Source of the DNA: an uncultured Bacilli bacterium
GTDB taxonomy: Bacteria; Bacillota_I; Bacilli_A; RF39; UBA660
Direction of reading: 5' to 3'
NCBI GenBank assembly: GCA_944358675.1
Contig: CALVRN010000009.1
Span: forward strand, 1-37,984
Length of the DNA stretch: 37,984 nucleotides
Each line of letters starts with the position of its first letter. The stretch's first letter is position 1. Position numbers and translations under genes: made by a program. A model generated the notes under the pieces. That model did not search any database. It had not been told where the DNA came from and saw only the letters and a program-made list of their open reading frames with translations. Of the stretch, positions 24,144 through 32,657 are shown one piece after another.

Positions 24144-25094
24144 AAACTTTAAATTATTAATTTCACTTTCTGATAAACCGGTTGCTTTAGATATAATTTC
24201 TATGTCCATATTCATATTTAACATATTTTGAGCGATTTCTAATTTGCCTTCAGCTTTTCCTTTGTTTTTACCTTCTTTTATACCTTCTTTTATGCCTTCT
24301 TTTATGCCTTCTTTTATGCCTTTTTCTCTTCCTTCTTTTATTGCTTGATTTCTATCCACTCTTTTTTGCCACTCATTTATTTCTTCTTTACTATACAAAT
24401 CAATTAGTGTGACATTTTTATTTAAGTCATCAATTATTTTTGCCATGGCCATTAAATCCTCATCTCCTTTAGCTAGCTCTTTGAGCTCTTTTTTATTAGT
24501 AATCTGAAACATTACTATTGATTTTTCTATTTTTGAAAGTTGCTCTTTACCATAATTATAATACTTTTCTAAAGGATTTGCCATATTTATGTGTATTCTT
24601 TTGAAATTTTCTTCATCGGTATATTTTCCATCATCACTTTTTAAGGTAAACGAAGTAAATAAATTATTACCATATTTTTTTACCATATTAAAATTTATTT
24701 GAATAACTTCTGAATTATCTATATTTTCACCGGAGAAATAATGTGAATAGGCTAGTTTGTGGTGATATATATTATTTTTAGCGGATGTGCTGGATTTTAA
24801 AAATCTATTTGCTTCAATATTAATTGTTGAACCATCAACTTTAGCTAAGATGTCAGTTATTTTTTTCTTTTCTTTTTTATTTTCTATTGGCAATTCGGTA
24901 TTGATAAATATTAAGTTCTTTGCAATAAAACTTGGAGATAAATTAATCATATCGCTCATAATTAAAGATAATAATCTTCTAAATTTTGGATGTTGAATAA
25001 TAGCTTTAAATATTGTATCGGACATTGAAATCATATATTCACTTTCGTTTGGCCTTTTAACTGGCTTATCAATTTTTTCTTTGACTTTTATCAT
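24126..25094 (-). CDS. Rpn-like PD-(D/E)XK nuclease family protein with Lys-Glu-Gly repeats
   Basis: A 322-residue protein of the PDDEXK_2/Rpn family (often labelled nuclease-family transposase). The nuclease core is near residues 75-100: ITDILAKVDGSTINIEANRF gives the Asp and Glu-x-Asn that match the usual D...ExQ. The C-terminal third contains four IKEG units in a row, then a charged helix and the final motif IISKATGLSESEINNLK typical of the family. Escherichia coli Rpn proteins promote RecA-independent recombination. SD is AAAGGATG. The unit is flanked by its own terminator and a small palindrome, and may be a mobile accessory gene. Confidence 0.88.
   Translation of the reverse strand: MIKVKEKIDKPVKRPNESEYMISMSDTIFKAIIQHPKFRRLLSLIMSDMINLSPSFIAKNLIFINTELPIENKKEKKKITDILAKVDGSTINIEANRFLKSSTSAKNNIYHHKLAYSHYFSGENIDNSEVIQINFNMVKKYGNNLFTSFTLKSDDGKYTDEENFKRIHINMANPLEKYYNYGKEQLSKIEKSIVMFQITNKKELKELAKGDEDLMAMAKIIDDLNKNVTLIDLYSKEEINEWQKRVDRNQAIKEGREKGIKEGIKEGIKEGIKEGKNKGKAEGKLEIAQNMLNMNMDIEIISKATGLSESEINNLKFKKSKE
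24271..24324. repeat. 12-bp coding tandem repeat in the Rpn-like gene
   Basis: About four copies of CCTTCTTTTATR on plus, encoding repeated Ile-Lys-Glu-Gly. As the unit is a multiple of three, changes in copy number would alter length but keep the frame. Confidence 0.8.
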
Positions 25095-25169
25095 ATAACA
25101 TCCTTTCTAAAAGGTAAAATACCTTCTATAAGATATATACGACATTTATTATGATTTTCCTTTTTTAAT

Positions 25170-25201
25170 TTAAAAAATACCAATTTATTTATTGGTATTT
25201 A
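25170..25201 (-). terminator. Terminator of the FAD dehydrogenase gene
   Basis: On minus AAATACCAAT pairs with ATTGGTATTT followed by TTT. The gene's TAA (25185-25187) is in the loop. Confidence 0.8.
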
Positions 25202-26576
25202 ATATATCTCTAGCCGCAACTAATCCAGTGGCAGCTGCGGTTACAATGTTTCCAGCCTTACCAGCTCCATCGCCAATAAAGTAGACATCATAATCTTTTA
25301 ATTTAAAATGATTATCTGTTTCTATTTCATTACTAAAAAATTTTATTTCTGGTCCATATAATAATGTTTCGCCATTGTTTACTCCTGGAATTATTTCATT
25401 TAATTTATCTAGTCCTTCGATGATGTTGGTTACTATTCTGTATGGTAGAACTAGTGCGAGATCACCCGCTACACAATCTTTTAGGGTAGGGGTAATAAAA
25501 CCTTTGTTTATTCTATGCCAAGTACTTCTTCTTCCTTGTTTTAAGTCTTTTAATGTTTGAATAATAGGTTTGCCATCTCCTAAAACATTAGCGATGTGAG
25601 CGATACTTTCTCCATATTCTCTAGTGTTTGTTACTGGCTCAGTTAAATTTACTTTAGAAATAAAGGCAAAATTACTGTTATTTGATTTAACATCTTTTAA
25701 GGCATGACCGTTTACACAAATATATCCATAATAATTTTCTTTAGCTACAAAACCTCCTGGATTTGTACAAAAGGTTCTTATTTCATCATTATAAGTATTT
25801 GTTTTAATGAAAATAGTTGGGTCATATATTACACTACATAGTTTTTCTAATATTTCTTTTCTAACTTCAACTCTTACACCTATTTCAATGCTTTGTGATA
25901 GATAGGAAATATTATATTTATCAGCTAGTTCTTGGACCCATTTGGCACCTGTTCTCCCAGGGGCTACAACTACTTTTTTTGCTTTATAAGTTGTTTGTTT
26001 ATTTTTTGTTTTGCAGGTTACTTCATGATTATCTTTAGAAATACTTTTTATATCTAATACTTTAGCTTGTTCTATAAGTTGAACTCCATTCTTTTTTAGA
26101 TAATTTGTGAAATCTTTAATATACCCTGGAAGTTTATCACTACCTAAGTGTTTTTGTTTTATTAGAAGTAATCTAGCTCCTGTTAGAGCAACTTTACTTT
26201 TTATTTTGTTTGCTTCTTCTGTGTTGGAAGGGTATATCTTACTATCCATACCAAATTCATTGAATATTTTTTCACAGTCATCAATTAATTTATTAGCAGT
26301 TTCTTCATCCATGTATTTGAATAAATCACTTTTTCCTAATTTTGGAATAAAGTTTAATTTTCCATCTGAAAAAGTTCCAGCTCCTCCATAACCTGATAGG
26401 ATATTGCAGGGCTTACAGTTAACACATTTACCAGTTTTTTTCATTGGGCAAGTTCTTTTGTCTGCAAATTTTCCTTCATCCACTAATAGAATATTTAATT
26501 TTTTATTATTTTTTATTAATTCATAAGCTGTAAAAAGTCCGGCAGGCCCGGCACCTACTATAATAACATCATACAT
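25185..26576 (-). CDS. FAD-dependent dehydrogenase (COG2509-like)
   Basis: A 463-residue flavoprotein. The N-terminal Rossmann motif is VIIVGAGPAGLFTAYEL (residues 4-20), then a cysteine-rich insert CPMKKTGKCVNCKPC (about 43-57) that may bind a metal or cluster, and the family mark GYGGAGTFSDGKLN. VVAPGRTG and a final YFIGDGAGKAGNIVTAAATG complete the FAD site. The family is widespread in anaerobes and Bacillota, without a proven substrate; it is distantly like geranylgeranyl reductases and HI0933 proteins. SD is TTGGTGAT. It is separate from ftsH, which terminates just upstream. Confidence 0.9.
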   Translation of the reverse strand: MYDVIIVGAGPAGLFTAYELIKNNKKLNILLVDEGKFADKRTCPMKKTGKCVNCKPCNILSGYGGAGTFSDGKLNFIPKLGKSDLFKYMDEETANKLIDDCEKIFNEFGMDSKIYPSNTEEANKIKSKVALTGARLLLIKQKHLGSDKLPGYIKDFTNYLKKNGVQLIEQAKVLDIKSISKDNHEVTCKTKNKQTTYKAKKVVVAPGRTGAKWVQELADKYNISYLSQSIEIGVRVEVRKEILEKLCSVIYDPTIFIKTNTYNDEIRTFCTNPGGFVAKENYYGYICVNGHALKDVKSNNSNFAFISKVNLTEPVTNTREYGESIAHIANVLGDGKPIIQTLKDLKQGRRSTWHRINKGFITPTLKDCVAGDLALVLPYRIVTNIIEGLDKLNEIIPGVNNGETLLYGPEIKFFSNEIETDNHFKLKDYDVYFIGDGAGKAGNIVTAAATGLVAARDILNTNK

Positions 26577-26600
26577 TTATATCACCAATATAATTATATC

Positions 26601-26631
26601 AAAAAACAAGACTTATTTGTCTTGTTTTTCC
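26601..26631 (-). terminator. ftsH terminator
   Basis: On minus AAAAACAAGAC pairs with GTCTTGTTTTTT around AAATAA. The ftsH TAA (26613-26615) is in the hairpin. Confidence 0.88.
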
Positions 26632-28658
26632 TTTAATTTTTCAATTATTTCTTTTTTAGTCATATTACTATAACCTTTTATTTTTTCTTCTCTAGCAATG
26701 TCTTTTAAATCTTCTAAAGATAAATCTTCTAATTTAGCTACTTGGATGTTTTCTTCTTGAATTTGTTCAGTTTGATCAGCTTTTGCGGCTTTTTCAAATT
26801 CTTCATGAGCTTTTATATCTTCCTCTGGCATTTTACCATTTTTAACTAAGTAGTCAATTTGTTCTTTAGTGATTGTTTCATATTCAAGTAATGTTTCAGC
26901 AATTAGTTTTAATAAATCCATATTTTCTTTAACTATTTTCTTAGTTACTTCGTACTGAGTAGTAATAATTTTTCTAACTTCTTCATCAATTTGTTTTGCT
27001 ACTTCATGTGAGAAGTTTTGAGCTTTATTATAATCTCTACCTAAGAAAACACTTGATTGTTGTTCTTCGAATTGGATAGGTCCTAAATCACTCATACCAT
27101 ATTCTGTTACCATTGCTCTAGCTATTTTAGTGGCTTGTTCAAAGTCATTTTGAGCTCCTGTTGTTACTTCTTTAAACATTATTTCTTCGGCTACACGGCC
27201 AGCTAAGAAACCACTAATTGAATCTAATAATTCTTTTTTAGTTCTCAAATAAGTTTCTTCTTTTGGAAGCATTAGGTTGTAACCACCAGCACGGCCTCTT
27301 GGAATAATGGTGATTTTTTGAACATCATTAGCACCATCTAATTTGATACCAACAACGGCATGGCCTGCCTCGTGGTAAGCAACTGTACGTTTTTCTTTAT
27401 CAGTATATTTATGGCTCTTTTTAGCTGGACCCATCAATACTCTATCATGAGCTTCATCTATTTCAGCCATTGTAATTGCATTTTTATTTCTTCTAACAGC
27501 AAGTAGGGCTGCTTCATTAAGTAAGTTTTCTAGATCAGCACCACTAAATCCAACTGTTCTTTTAGCTATGTTTGTTAAAGTTACATTAGGTGCGAATGTT
27601 TTACCTTTAGCATGGACTGCTAATATTTCTTCACGACCTTTTGCATCTGGATAGTTAACTGTTACTTGTCTATCAAATCTTCCTGGTCTTAAAAGGGCAG
27701 GGTCTAAAACATCTGGTCGGTTGGTTGCAGCAATTATTATTATTCCTTCATTGGCACCGAATCCATCCATTTCAGTTAATAATTGGTTTAATGTTTGTTC
27801 TCTTTCATCGTGTCCACCGCCTAAACCAGCACCTCTTTGGCGACCTACGGCATCAATTTCATCGATAAATACTAGACATGGAGCACTTTGTTTTGCTTGT
27901 TTAAACATATCTCTGACACGAGATGCTCCTACACCGACAAATAGTTCAACAAATTCTGAACCGCTTATGAAATAAAATGGTACATTTGCTTCACCAGCTA
28001 CGGCTTTTGCTAATAAAGTTTTACCAGTTCCTGGAGGACCTACTAATAGGACACCTTTTGGAATTCTAGCTCCCATTTTTTGGAATTTTTTAGGGTTCTT
28101 TAAGAAATCAATTAATTCAGACATTTCTTCTTTTTCTTCATCTAGTCCAGCAACATCTTTAAATGTTATTTTGGTTTCTCCTCCACTTAATCTTGCTTTT
28201 GAACGACCAAAGTCCATCGATTTGTTACTGCCACCCATTTGTTTTGTGATGAAATAGAATGCAGCTCCAACAATAATTAACATTGGTAATATGTTTATTA
28301 AAAAGATTAAGAACGGACTTGAACTTGGATCAGTTGAAGTAGTTAATTTGAAACCTGCTGTTTCTTCTGCATCTAATAGTTTTACCATTGTTTCATTGGT
28401 AAGAGGCATATTAAAGGCAAATGTTTCATTATCTGCATATTCTTTTAATTTACCTCTGATAGTATAAACACTACTTTGACTATTAGGTACAACATTTATT
28501 TCTTTGACTTCCTTGTTTTCTACAGCTTCCATGAATTCACCATAAGTGAGTTCATTTACTTTTGTATTCATTGTACCAACTAGCACATACATACAAAGTA
28601 AAAATACTATAAGAAAGACATAAGGAAAAAGTCCTCTTTTAACAACTTTTTTATTCAT
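26613..28658 (-). CDS. ftsH: ATP-dependent zinc metalloprotease FtsH
   Basis: A 681-residue membrane-bound AAA+ protease that degrades misfolded membrane proteins and short-lived regulators. Two membrane helices flank the external domain (about residues 9-27 and 114-136). Walker A GPPGTGKT is at 207-214, Walker B VFIDEID at 263-269, the arginine-finger region RPGRFDRQ near 324, and the zinc site HEAGH at 429-433. The C-terminal extension contains a SAP-like segment ([20 protein letters not shown]) before the end, which is unusual in position. The ATG overlaps the tilS stop as TAATG. In Bacillus hprT lies between tilS and ftsH; here it is absent. Confidence 0.98.
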   Translation of the reverse strand: MNKKVVKRGLFPYVFLIVFLLCMYVLVGTMNTKVNELTYGEFMEAVENKEVKEINVVPNSQSSVYTIRGKLKEYADNETFAFNMPLTNETMVKLLDAEETAGFKLTTSTDPSSSPFLIFLINILPMLIIVGAAFYFITKQMGGSNKSMDFGRSKARLSGGETKITFKDVAGLDEEKEEMSELIDFLKNPKKFQKMGARIPKGVLLVGPPGTGKTLLAKAVAGEANVPFYFISGSEFVELFVGVGASRVRDMFKQAKQSAPCLVFIDEIDAVGRQRGAGLGGGHDEREQTLNQLLTEMDGFGANEGIIIIAATNRPDVLDPALLRPGRFDRQVTVNYPDAKGREEILAVHAKGKTFAPNVTLTNIAKRTVGFSGADLENLLNEAALLAVRRNKNAITMAEIDEAHDRVLMGPAKKSHKYTDKEKRTVAYHEAGHAVVGIKLDGANDVQKITIIPRGRAGGYNLMLPKEETYLRTKKELLDSISGFLAGRVAEEIMFKEVTTGAQNDFEQATKIARAMVTEYGMSDLGPIQFEEQQSSVFLGRDYNKAQNFSHEVAKQIDEEVRKIITTQYEVTKKIVKENMDLLKLIAETLLEYETITKEQIDYLVKNGKMPEEDIKAHEEFEKAAKADQTEQIQEENIQVAKLEDLSLEDLKDIAREEKIKGYSNMTKKEIIEKLKEKQDK

Positions 28659-29986
28659 TACAAACTTCCTTTCTTTTGGTACCTAACTATTATATCATAG
28701 TTTTGGTCTTTTTCTCTATCAAATTTAGTTTTTTTTAAGCCTGGAAGCCAAATAATTTCACCATTACTATCAGTTACTACTGGCCACAGATTCCTTTGGT
28801 CTAAAGAAATTTTTTCATCAATAAAAATATCTTTTATTTTTTTTGTTTTATTTAGACCTTTTAATATTAATTTATCACCATCTTTTTTTGTTCTTACATG
28901 AAGAGGTAATTTAATATCTTTTGAGTTTATTTTAGTTACGTAATTTGAATGGTCGTTAGTGTCATTTATGATTTCAATTACATGATGGTTTGGCAGCTTT
29001 ATTTTATCATTTAAAATATAATCGTATTCTTTATGGGTTTTATTTTCTTCTATCCAAGCATTATTATATGATTTTATGAAAATTTTATTATATGGAAGAT
29101 TTATTTTTTTATTTGGTTTTTGATTTTTTATGGTGGATAAAATGTTATTAACATGGCTGTCATTTATTAAATTAATGTTATTTTTATAGGAAATTTCTAA
29201 AATATAATTAATTATCTTTTTTTGAATTAAAGGTTCTTCTTTTAAGAAGAATTCAATATTTAATTTGTTTTCTTTATAAATATTTGGGATAATTTTTTCT
29301 AGTAAGTTTTTGAAATATGCATCTGTTTCTGAAAGTGTTTTACTATATTCTAAAAATTTTAAATGGACATTTTTATTTTCTTCTTTTAGTTTTGGAAGAA
29401 TGTATTTTCTTATGCGATTTCTTGTGAAAACATCACTATCATTTGTTTTGTCTAAAGCATAAGGAATGTGATTAACAGTTGCATACTTTAGTAATTCTTC
29501 TTTTGTTTTAGTAATTAGTGGTCTTATAATTTTATAACCATTCTTTTCAGTTATTTCACTAAATCCAGCATAGCCTTTTAAAGATGAACCTCTAATTAAA
29601 CGCATCATAATGGTTTCAGTTAAATCATCGCCATGATGGGCAGTTAATAGGTAAGGGGATGAGTATTTTTTTATTAGTTTTTCAAAGAATTCATAACGTT
29701 TTTCTCTAGCATAATTTTCTGTGTTTCCTTTGTATTCATCAATAGTCATATATTCAAAGATAATATCATTTTGTTCACAGTATTTTTTTACCATTTTAGC
29801 TTCATCATCACTTTCTTTTCGAAGTTTATGATTAACGTGAGCACATATTAGTTTTAAATTTTTTTCTTTTTTTACTGTGGATAACAAATTTAATAACACC
29901 ATGGAATCTGGACCACCTGATGTTGCTACAACAACACTAGAATTATTTGGAATTTCTTTTTTTAATTTTTCTAAAATATCATTCAT
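28658..29986 (-). CDS. tilS: tRNA(Ile)-lysidine synthase TilS
   Basis: A 442-residue N-type ATP pyrophosphatase. The PP-loop SGGPDS is at residues 23-28, and [34 protein letters not shown]-like [12 protein letters not shown] and the C-terminal domain ([20 protein letters not shown]) agree with TilS. It turns cytidine 34 of the AUA-reading tRNA(Ile) into lysidine, which is essential. The frame begins 11 codons earlier, but GGGGTGAT places the start at the ATG at 29986. It overlaps ung by 8 bases and ftsH by one, so ung-tilS-ftsH form a compact operon. Confidence 0.97.
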   Translation of the reverse strand: MNDILEKLKKEIPNNSSVVVATSGGPDSMVLLNLLSTVKKEKNLKLICAHVNHKLRKESDDEAKMVKKYCEQNDIIFEYMTIDEYKGNTENYAREKRYEFFEKLIKKYSSPYLLTAHHGDDLTETIMMRLIRGSSLKGYAGFSEITEKNGYKIIRPLITKTKEELLKYATVNHIPYALDKTNDSDVFTRNRIRKYILPKLKEENKNVHLKFLEYSKTLSETDAYFKNLLEKIIPNIYKENKLNIEFFLKEEPLIQKKIINYILEISYKNNINLINDSHVNNILSTIKNQKPNKKINLPYNKIFIKSYNNAWIEENKTHKEYDYILNDKIKLPNHHVIEIINDTNDHSNYVTKINSKDIKLPLHVRTKKDGDKLILKGLNKTKKIKDIFIDEKISLDQRNLWPVVTDSNGEIIWLPGLKKTKFDREKDQNYDIIVRYQKKGSL

Positions 29987-30644
29987 TTTCATCACCCCAT
30001 TTAATTGGAGTAATACCATGACTAACTAGAAAATTATTAGTTTTTGAAAAAGGTTTACTGCCAAAAAAACCGCGATGAGCAGATAATGGTGATGGGTGAG
30101 GACTTTCCACAATATAATGATTAGGGTTAGTGATTAAAGTTTTTTTACTTCTAGCATAACTACCCCAAAGAATAAATACAATCGGTTTTTCTCTTTTATT
30201 TAATAGTTTAATTAAATTATCAGTAAATGTTTCCCATCCTTTATCTTTATGAGATAGGGGAGTATCTTTAACAACAGTCATAATAGAGTTAAGCAAGAAA
30301 ACACCTTGTTTAGCCCAGTCTGTCAGATTGTTATTTGTCCTAGTGACACCTAAGTCGTTTTTTAATTCTTTAAAGATATTATCAAGTGAAGGAGGTCTTT
30401 TAACTCCCTCTTCAACTGAGAAAGAAAGACCGTGAGCTTCTTTAGGACCATGATATGGATCTTGACCTAAAATAACTACTTTAACTTCATCATAGTCTGT
30501 ATATCTTAATGCATTAAAAATGTTTTTATATTCTGGATAGACTATTTTTTTTCCATATTCATTTTTAACAAAGACACCTAACTGTTTGAAGTATGGTTTT
30601 TTAAATTCTTCTTTTAAAAGTTCATCCCATTTTTTATTAATCAT
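29979..30644 (-). CDS. ung: Uracil-DNA glycosylase (family 1)
   Basis: A 221-residue UDG that removes uracil from DNA and begins base excision repair. The water-activating loop GQDPYHG is at residues 60-66 with Asp62 catalytic, [14 protein letters not shown] follows, LNSIMTV holds the uracil-specific Asn, and the leucine-intercalation loop [16 protein letters not shown] contains the catalytic His. Length is normal. The frame continues 22 codons upstream; the ATG at 30644 is chosen for its AGAGGTG and match to the family's N-terminus. A TGTTACAAT sequence about 25 bases upstream is a possible -10. Stop is TGA. Confidence 0.97.
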   Translation of the reverse strand: MINKKWDELLKEEFKKPYFKQLGVFVKNEYGKKIVYPEYKNIFNALRYTDYDEVKVVILGQDPYHGPKEAHGLSFSVEEGVKRPPSLDNIFKELKNDLGVTRTNNNLTDWAKQGVFLLNSIMTVVKDTPLSHKDKGWETFTDNLIKLLNKREKPIVFILWGSYARSKKTLITNPNHYIVESPHPSPLSAHRGFFGSKPFSKTNNFLVSHGITPIKWGDENE

Positions 30645-30696
30645 TATACTGCACCTCTTCGAGGTATATTGTAACATTTTTCTTTGTAAATTAAAA

Positions 30697-30723
30697 GAAA
30701 AACCTACCAATAATTGGTAGGTA
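30697..30723 (-). terminator. Terminator upstream of ung
   Basis: On minus ACCTACCAAT pairs with ATTGGTAGGT, followed by TTTTCTTTT. It ends the transcript of the two-part gene at 30776-31302. Confidence 0.88.
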
Positions 30724-30775
30724 ATTGATTATCTAGTTTTGTGATGTCCTTCAGATGTTAATTTTATTTTAGCCT

Positions 30776-30960
30776 TTAACTTTTTCGAAGTGCTTTAATA
30801 ATTTTACTAAATGCGAATAACTCTATGAGGGCTGCTAGTAAAAGCATTAATATAACATAAGTTAATGAATGATAAATTAAGATAATAGATGCGATAGCAC
30901 TTATAATGGCACCACCAGTATTTCTAGCCAAATTAATATATGCACTTAATTCTTGTTCTA
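30776..30960 (-). pseudogene. Open frame for a two-helix membrane segment, probably the frameshifted C-terminus of the upstream gene
   Basis: In the frame one base away from the upstream gene, 60 or so sense codons run to a TAA at 30776-30778 and encode LEQELSAYINLARNTGG followed by two hydrophobic helices (IISAIASIILIYHSL and VILMLLLAALIELFAF) and a basic tail. No ATG or ribosome binding site opens it. The frame overlaps the upstream gene's last codons and passes through a run of six A residues (minus strand, 30975-30980); one more A there would give a single protein of about 175 residues. Followed by a terminator. Confidence 0.6.
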
Positions 30961-31302
30961 GGCCTGGCTTTCCATTTTTTCAATTATTTTGTTAAACTTT
31001 TGAGTTTGCTTTTCATCTAATACAAAAGGAACTTTTGCGCTAAATCCAGCAAGTAAATTTTGAATGGTTAAATCTGTATCATTACAATATTCAATTGTTA
31101 TATTTAAAATAGCTATGGCATATCCTTTTTTATCCGATGCCTGTTTTACTGAAAAACTATAATCTGATGTAAATACACTTCCTTTAGCAAAATGTCCATT
31201 ATAAAATTGATTTTTTATGACAACATTTGTTTCGATGGTGGTTACTTGATTTTCAATAATTTTTCTTATCTCTTCAAGATTTTGTGTTTCTGATTTTTCC
31301 AT
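30958..31302 (-). CDS. Unknown soluble protein, possibly truncated by a frameshift
   Basis: A 114-residue protein (MEKSETQNLEEIRKIIE, then GSVFTSDYSFSV, ILNITIEYCND, FSAKVPFVLDEKQTQKF). A beta-rich domain with a final helix, faintly like SecB-type folds, but I cannot assign it. The TAG stop lies just before a second frame that encodes two membrane helices, so the annotated protein may be the first two-thirds of a membrane-tethered one. AGAGAGGT precedes the ATG. A leader hairpin and a TACAAT at 31387-31392 lie upstream. Its first 22 coding bases equal those of the M18 peptidase gene. Confidence 0.65.
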   Translation of the reverse strand: MEKSETQNLEEIRKIIENQVTTIETNVVIKNQFYNGHFAKGSVFTSDYSFSVKQASDKKGYAIAILNITIEYCNDTDLTIQNLLAGFSAKVPFVLDEKQTQKFNKIIEKMESQA

Positions 31303-31331
31303 AAATTACCTCTCTTTATAAATTATTTTTT

Positions 31332-31369
31332 TTTGAAAATAGATTATATATCATATCCTATTTTTCAAA
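31332..31369 (-). promoter_or_regulatory. Leader hairpin of the two-part gene
   Basis: TTTGAAAATAG pairs with CTATTTTTCAAA (one bulge) around a 15-base loop. It lies between a TACAAT (31387-31392) and the ribosome binding site. No T-run follows on minus, so it is not a terminator. Confidence 0.4.
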
Positions 31370-31417
31370 CTAATTATTTCTAATTTATTGTATCAAATAT
31401 TTTTTGAATTTAAACAT

Positions 31418-31759
31418 TTAACTAAAATTTTTTTCATCTAATAGTGGAATAATGTCAATAGCTGGTTCTTCATATGGATGTGCTTGTCTTAACTTTGTTA
31501 TAACATTTTTAACATTATCTATATTACATACAGCTTCTAATTTTTCTTCTTCAACATATTTTAATTTATTAGTATTTCCAATATATGGATTTGCTTGATC
31601 ATTTGGTATGAATGTACCTATCGATTTTGTGGTGGTGGTGCAGTGGGAATAATTTCCTATTATGCCTGCTCCAGCTTCACAAATTACATTTCTAACATCA
31701 TTAAGATTTTCAGTAGGTACGGTTACAATTATTTTTACTTTATTAATGTTTATATTCAT
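31418..31759 (-). CDS. YqfO/NIF3-associated, CutA-like domain protein
   Basis: A 113-residue protein of the small PII/CutA-like fold found alone or inserted in YqfO/NIF3 proteins. KIIVTVPTENLNDVRNVICE, GAGIIGNYSHCTTTTKSIGTF and AHPYEEPAIDIIPLL are typical; the HPYEEP stretch is a family mark. It probably forms trimers and may bind a metal or small ligand; function is unproven. GGAGTGAT places the start at the ATG at 31759, three codons after the first ATG-type codon in frame. It follows rsmA by 17 bases and is likely co-transcribed. Confidence 0.88.
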   Translation of the reverse strand: MNININKVKIIVTVPTENLNDVRNVICEAGAGIIGNYSHCTTTTKSIGTFIPNDQANPYIGNTNKLKYVEEEKLEAVCNIDNVKNVITKLRQAHPYEEPAIDIIPLLDEKNFS

Positions 31760-31776
31760 AATTATCACTCCTTTTT

Positions 31777-32601
31777 TTAGTTTAAATTATTAGCTATTTC
31801 AGCAAATATTTCAATAGGTAAGGCTTCAGCTCTTACTGTTAAATCTAAATTATGTCTTTTTAAAACTTCTTCAATTTTTTTTAGATTATATCCTTTTAAG
31901 TTGTTTTTTAGTGTTTTTCTTTTTTGTTTAAAAGAATCTCTAACTAATTTGAAAAAAATTTCTTCATTATCAACTTTTACTTGATTTTCTTTTTTGGTGA
32001 AAGATACAACTATGCTGTCGACATTAGGTTTTGGAATGAAAACATTTTTACTAACATCTAAAAGTTTTTCCACAGTATAGTAATAGTTTAAAAAGATTGA
32101 AAGTGAATTATATTCTTTAGTGTTTGGTCCCGCTTTAAACCTATCACCAACTTCTTTTTGAACCATAACAACTATTTTATCAATATTTAATTTATCTTCG
32201 ATTAGCTTAATTATTATTGGGGTTGTAATATAGTAGGGAAGATTAGCCACAACATATGTTTTTTTATAACTAAAATTTTTTAAATCTTCTTTAACATTTC
32301 TTTTTAAAAAGTCTTCATAAATTATAGTTGTATTATTTAAGTTATGTTTTTCAAGTATTGGTTTTAAAGTTTTATCTATTTCATAGGCAATAACGTGACC
32401 TGATAATTTATCTAATTCGGTTGTAAGTGATCCACCACCAGGACCTATTTCAATTACTAAAGTATCTTTATCAATTTTTGATTTAGAAATTATACTGTGG
32501 ATAATGTTTTTGTCCACAATAAAGTTCTGACCAAATTTCTTTTTAAAGTTAAAATTTTCTTTATTTAGTTCTTCTGTCATTTTTTTAGGAGAATATTCCA
32601 T
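31777..32601 (-). CDS. rsmA: 16S rRNA dimethyladenosine transferase RsmA/KsgA
   Basis: A 274-residue Rossmann methyltransferase that dimethylates two adjacent adenosines in helix 45 of 16S rRNA late in 30S assembly. FGQNFIVDKNII, EIGPGGGSLT (SAM-binding), ANLPYYITTP (the NLPY catalytic motif) and VPKP-like FIPKPNVDSIVV are all seen. The ATG at 32601 follows TTTGGAGG; a frame start 7 codons earlier lacks a site. TACAAT at 32621-32626 preceded by TGG is a likely extended -10. In Bacillus ksgA lies downstream of tatD, yabE and rnmV; here the vanYRS-like cassette fills rnmV's place. Confidence 0.97.
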   Translation of the reverse strand: MEYSPKKMTEELNKENFNFKKKFGQNFIVDKNIIHSIISKSKIDKDTLVIEIGPGGGSLTTELDKLSGHVIAYEIDKTLKPILEKHNLNNTTIIYEDFLKRNVKEDLKNFSYKKTYVVANLPYYITTPIIIKLIEDKLNIDKIVVMVQKEVGDRFKAGPNTKEYNSLSIFLNYYYTVEKLLDVSKNVFIPKPNVDSIVVSFTKKENQVKVDNEEIFFKLVRDSFKQKRKTLKNNLKGYNLKKIEEVLKRHNLDLTVRAEALPIEIFAEIANNLN

Positions 32602-32620
32602 ATACAAAACCTCCAAATTC

Positions 32621-32629
32621 ATTGTACCA
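32621..32629 (-). promoter_or_regulatory. Extended -10 promoter of rsmA
   Basis: TGGTACAAT on minus, just after the terminator of the histidine kinase gene and 20 bases before the rsmA start. -35 unclear. Confidence 0.55.
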
Positions 32630-32630
32630 A

Positions 32631-32657
32631 AAAAAACTAGGGTTAGCTAGTTTTTAG
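32631..32657 (-). terminator. Terminator of the vanYRS-like operon
   Basis: On minus AAAAACTAG pairs with CTAGTTTTT around CTAACC, then TTT. The kinase TAG (32647-32649) lies in the stem. Confidence 0.88.

Noticed and set aside
24267-24330. Repeats in the Rpn-like gene as a CRISPR array
   Set aside because: Units are 12 bases without spacers and encode an in-frame IKEG repeat.
31332-31369. Hairpin before the two-part gene as a terminator of the YqfO-like gene
   Set aside because: A residues, not Ts, follow the stem on the minus strand.
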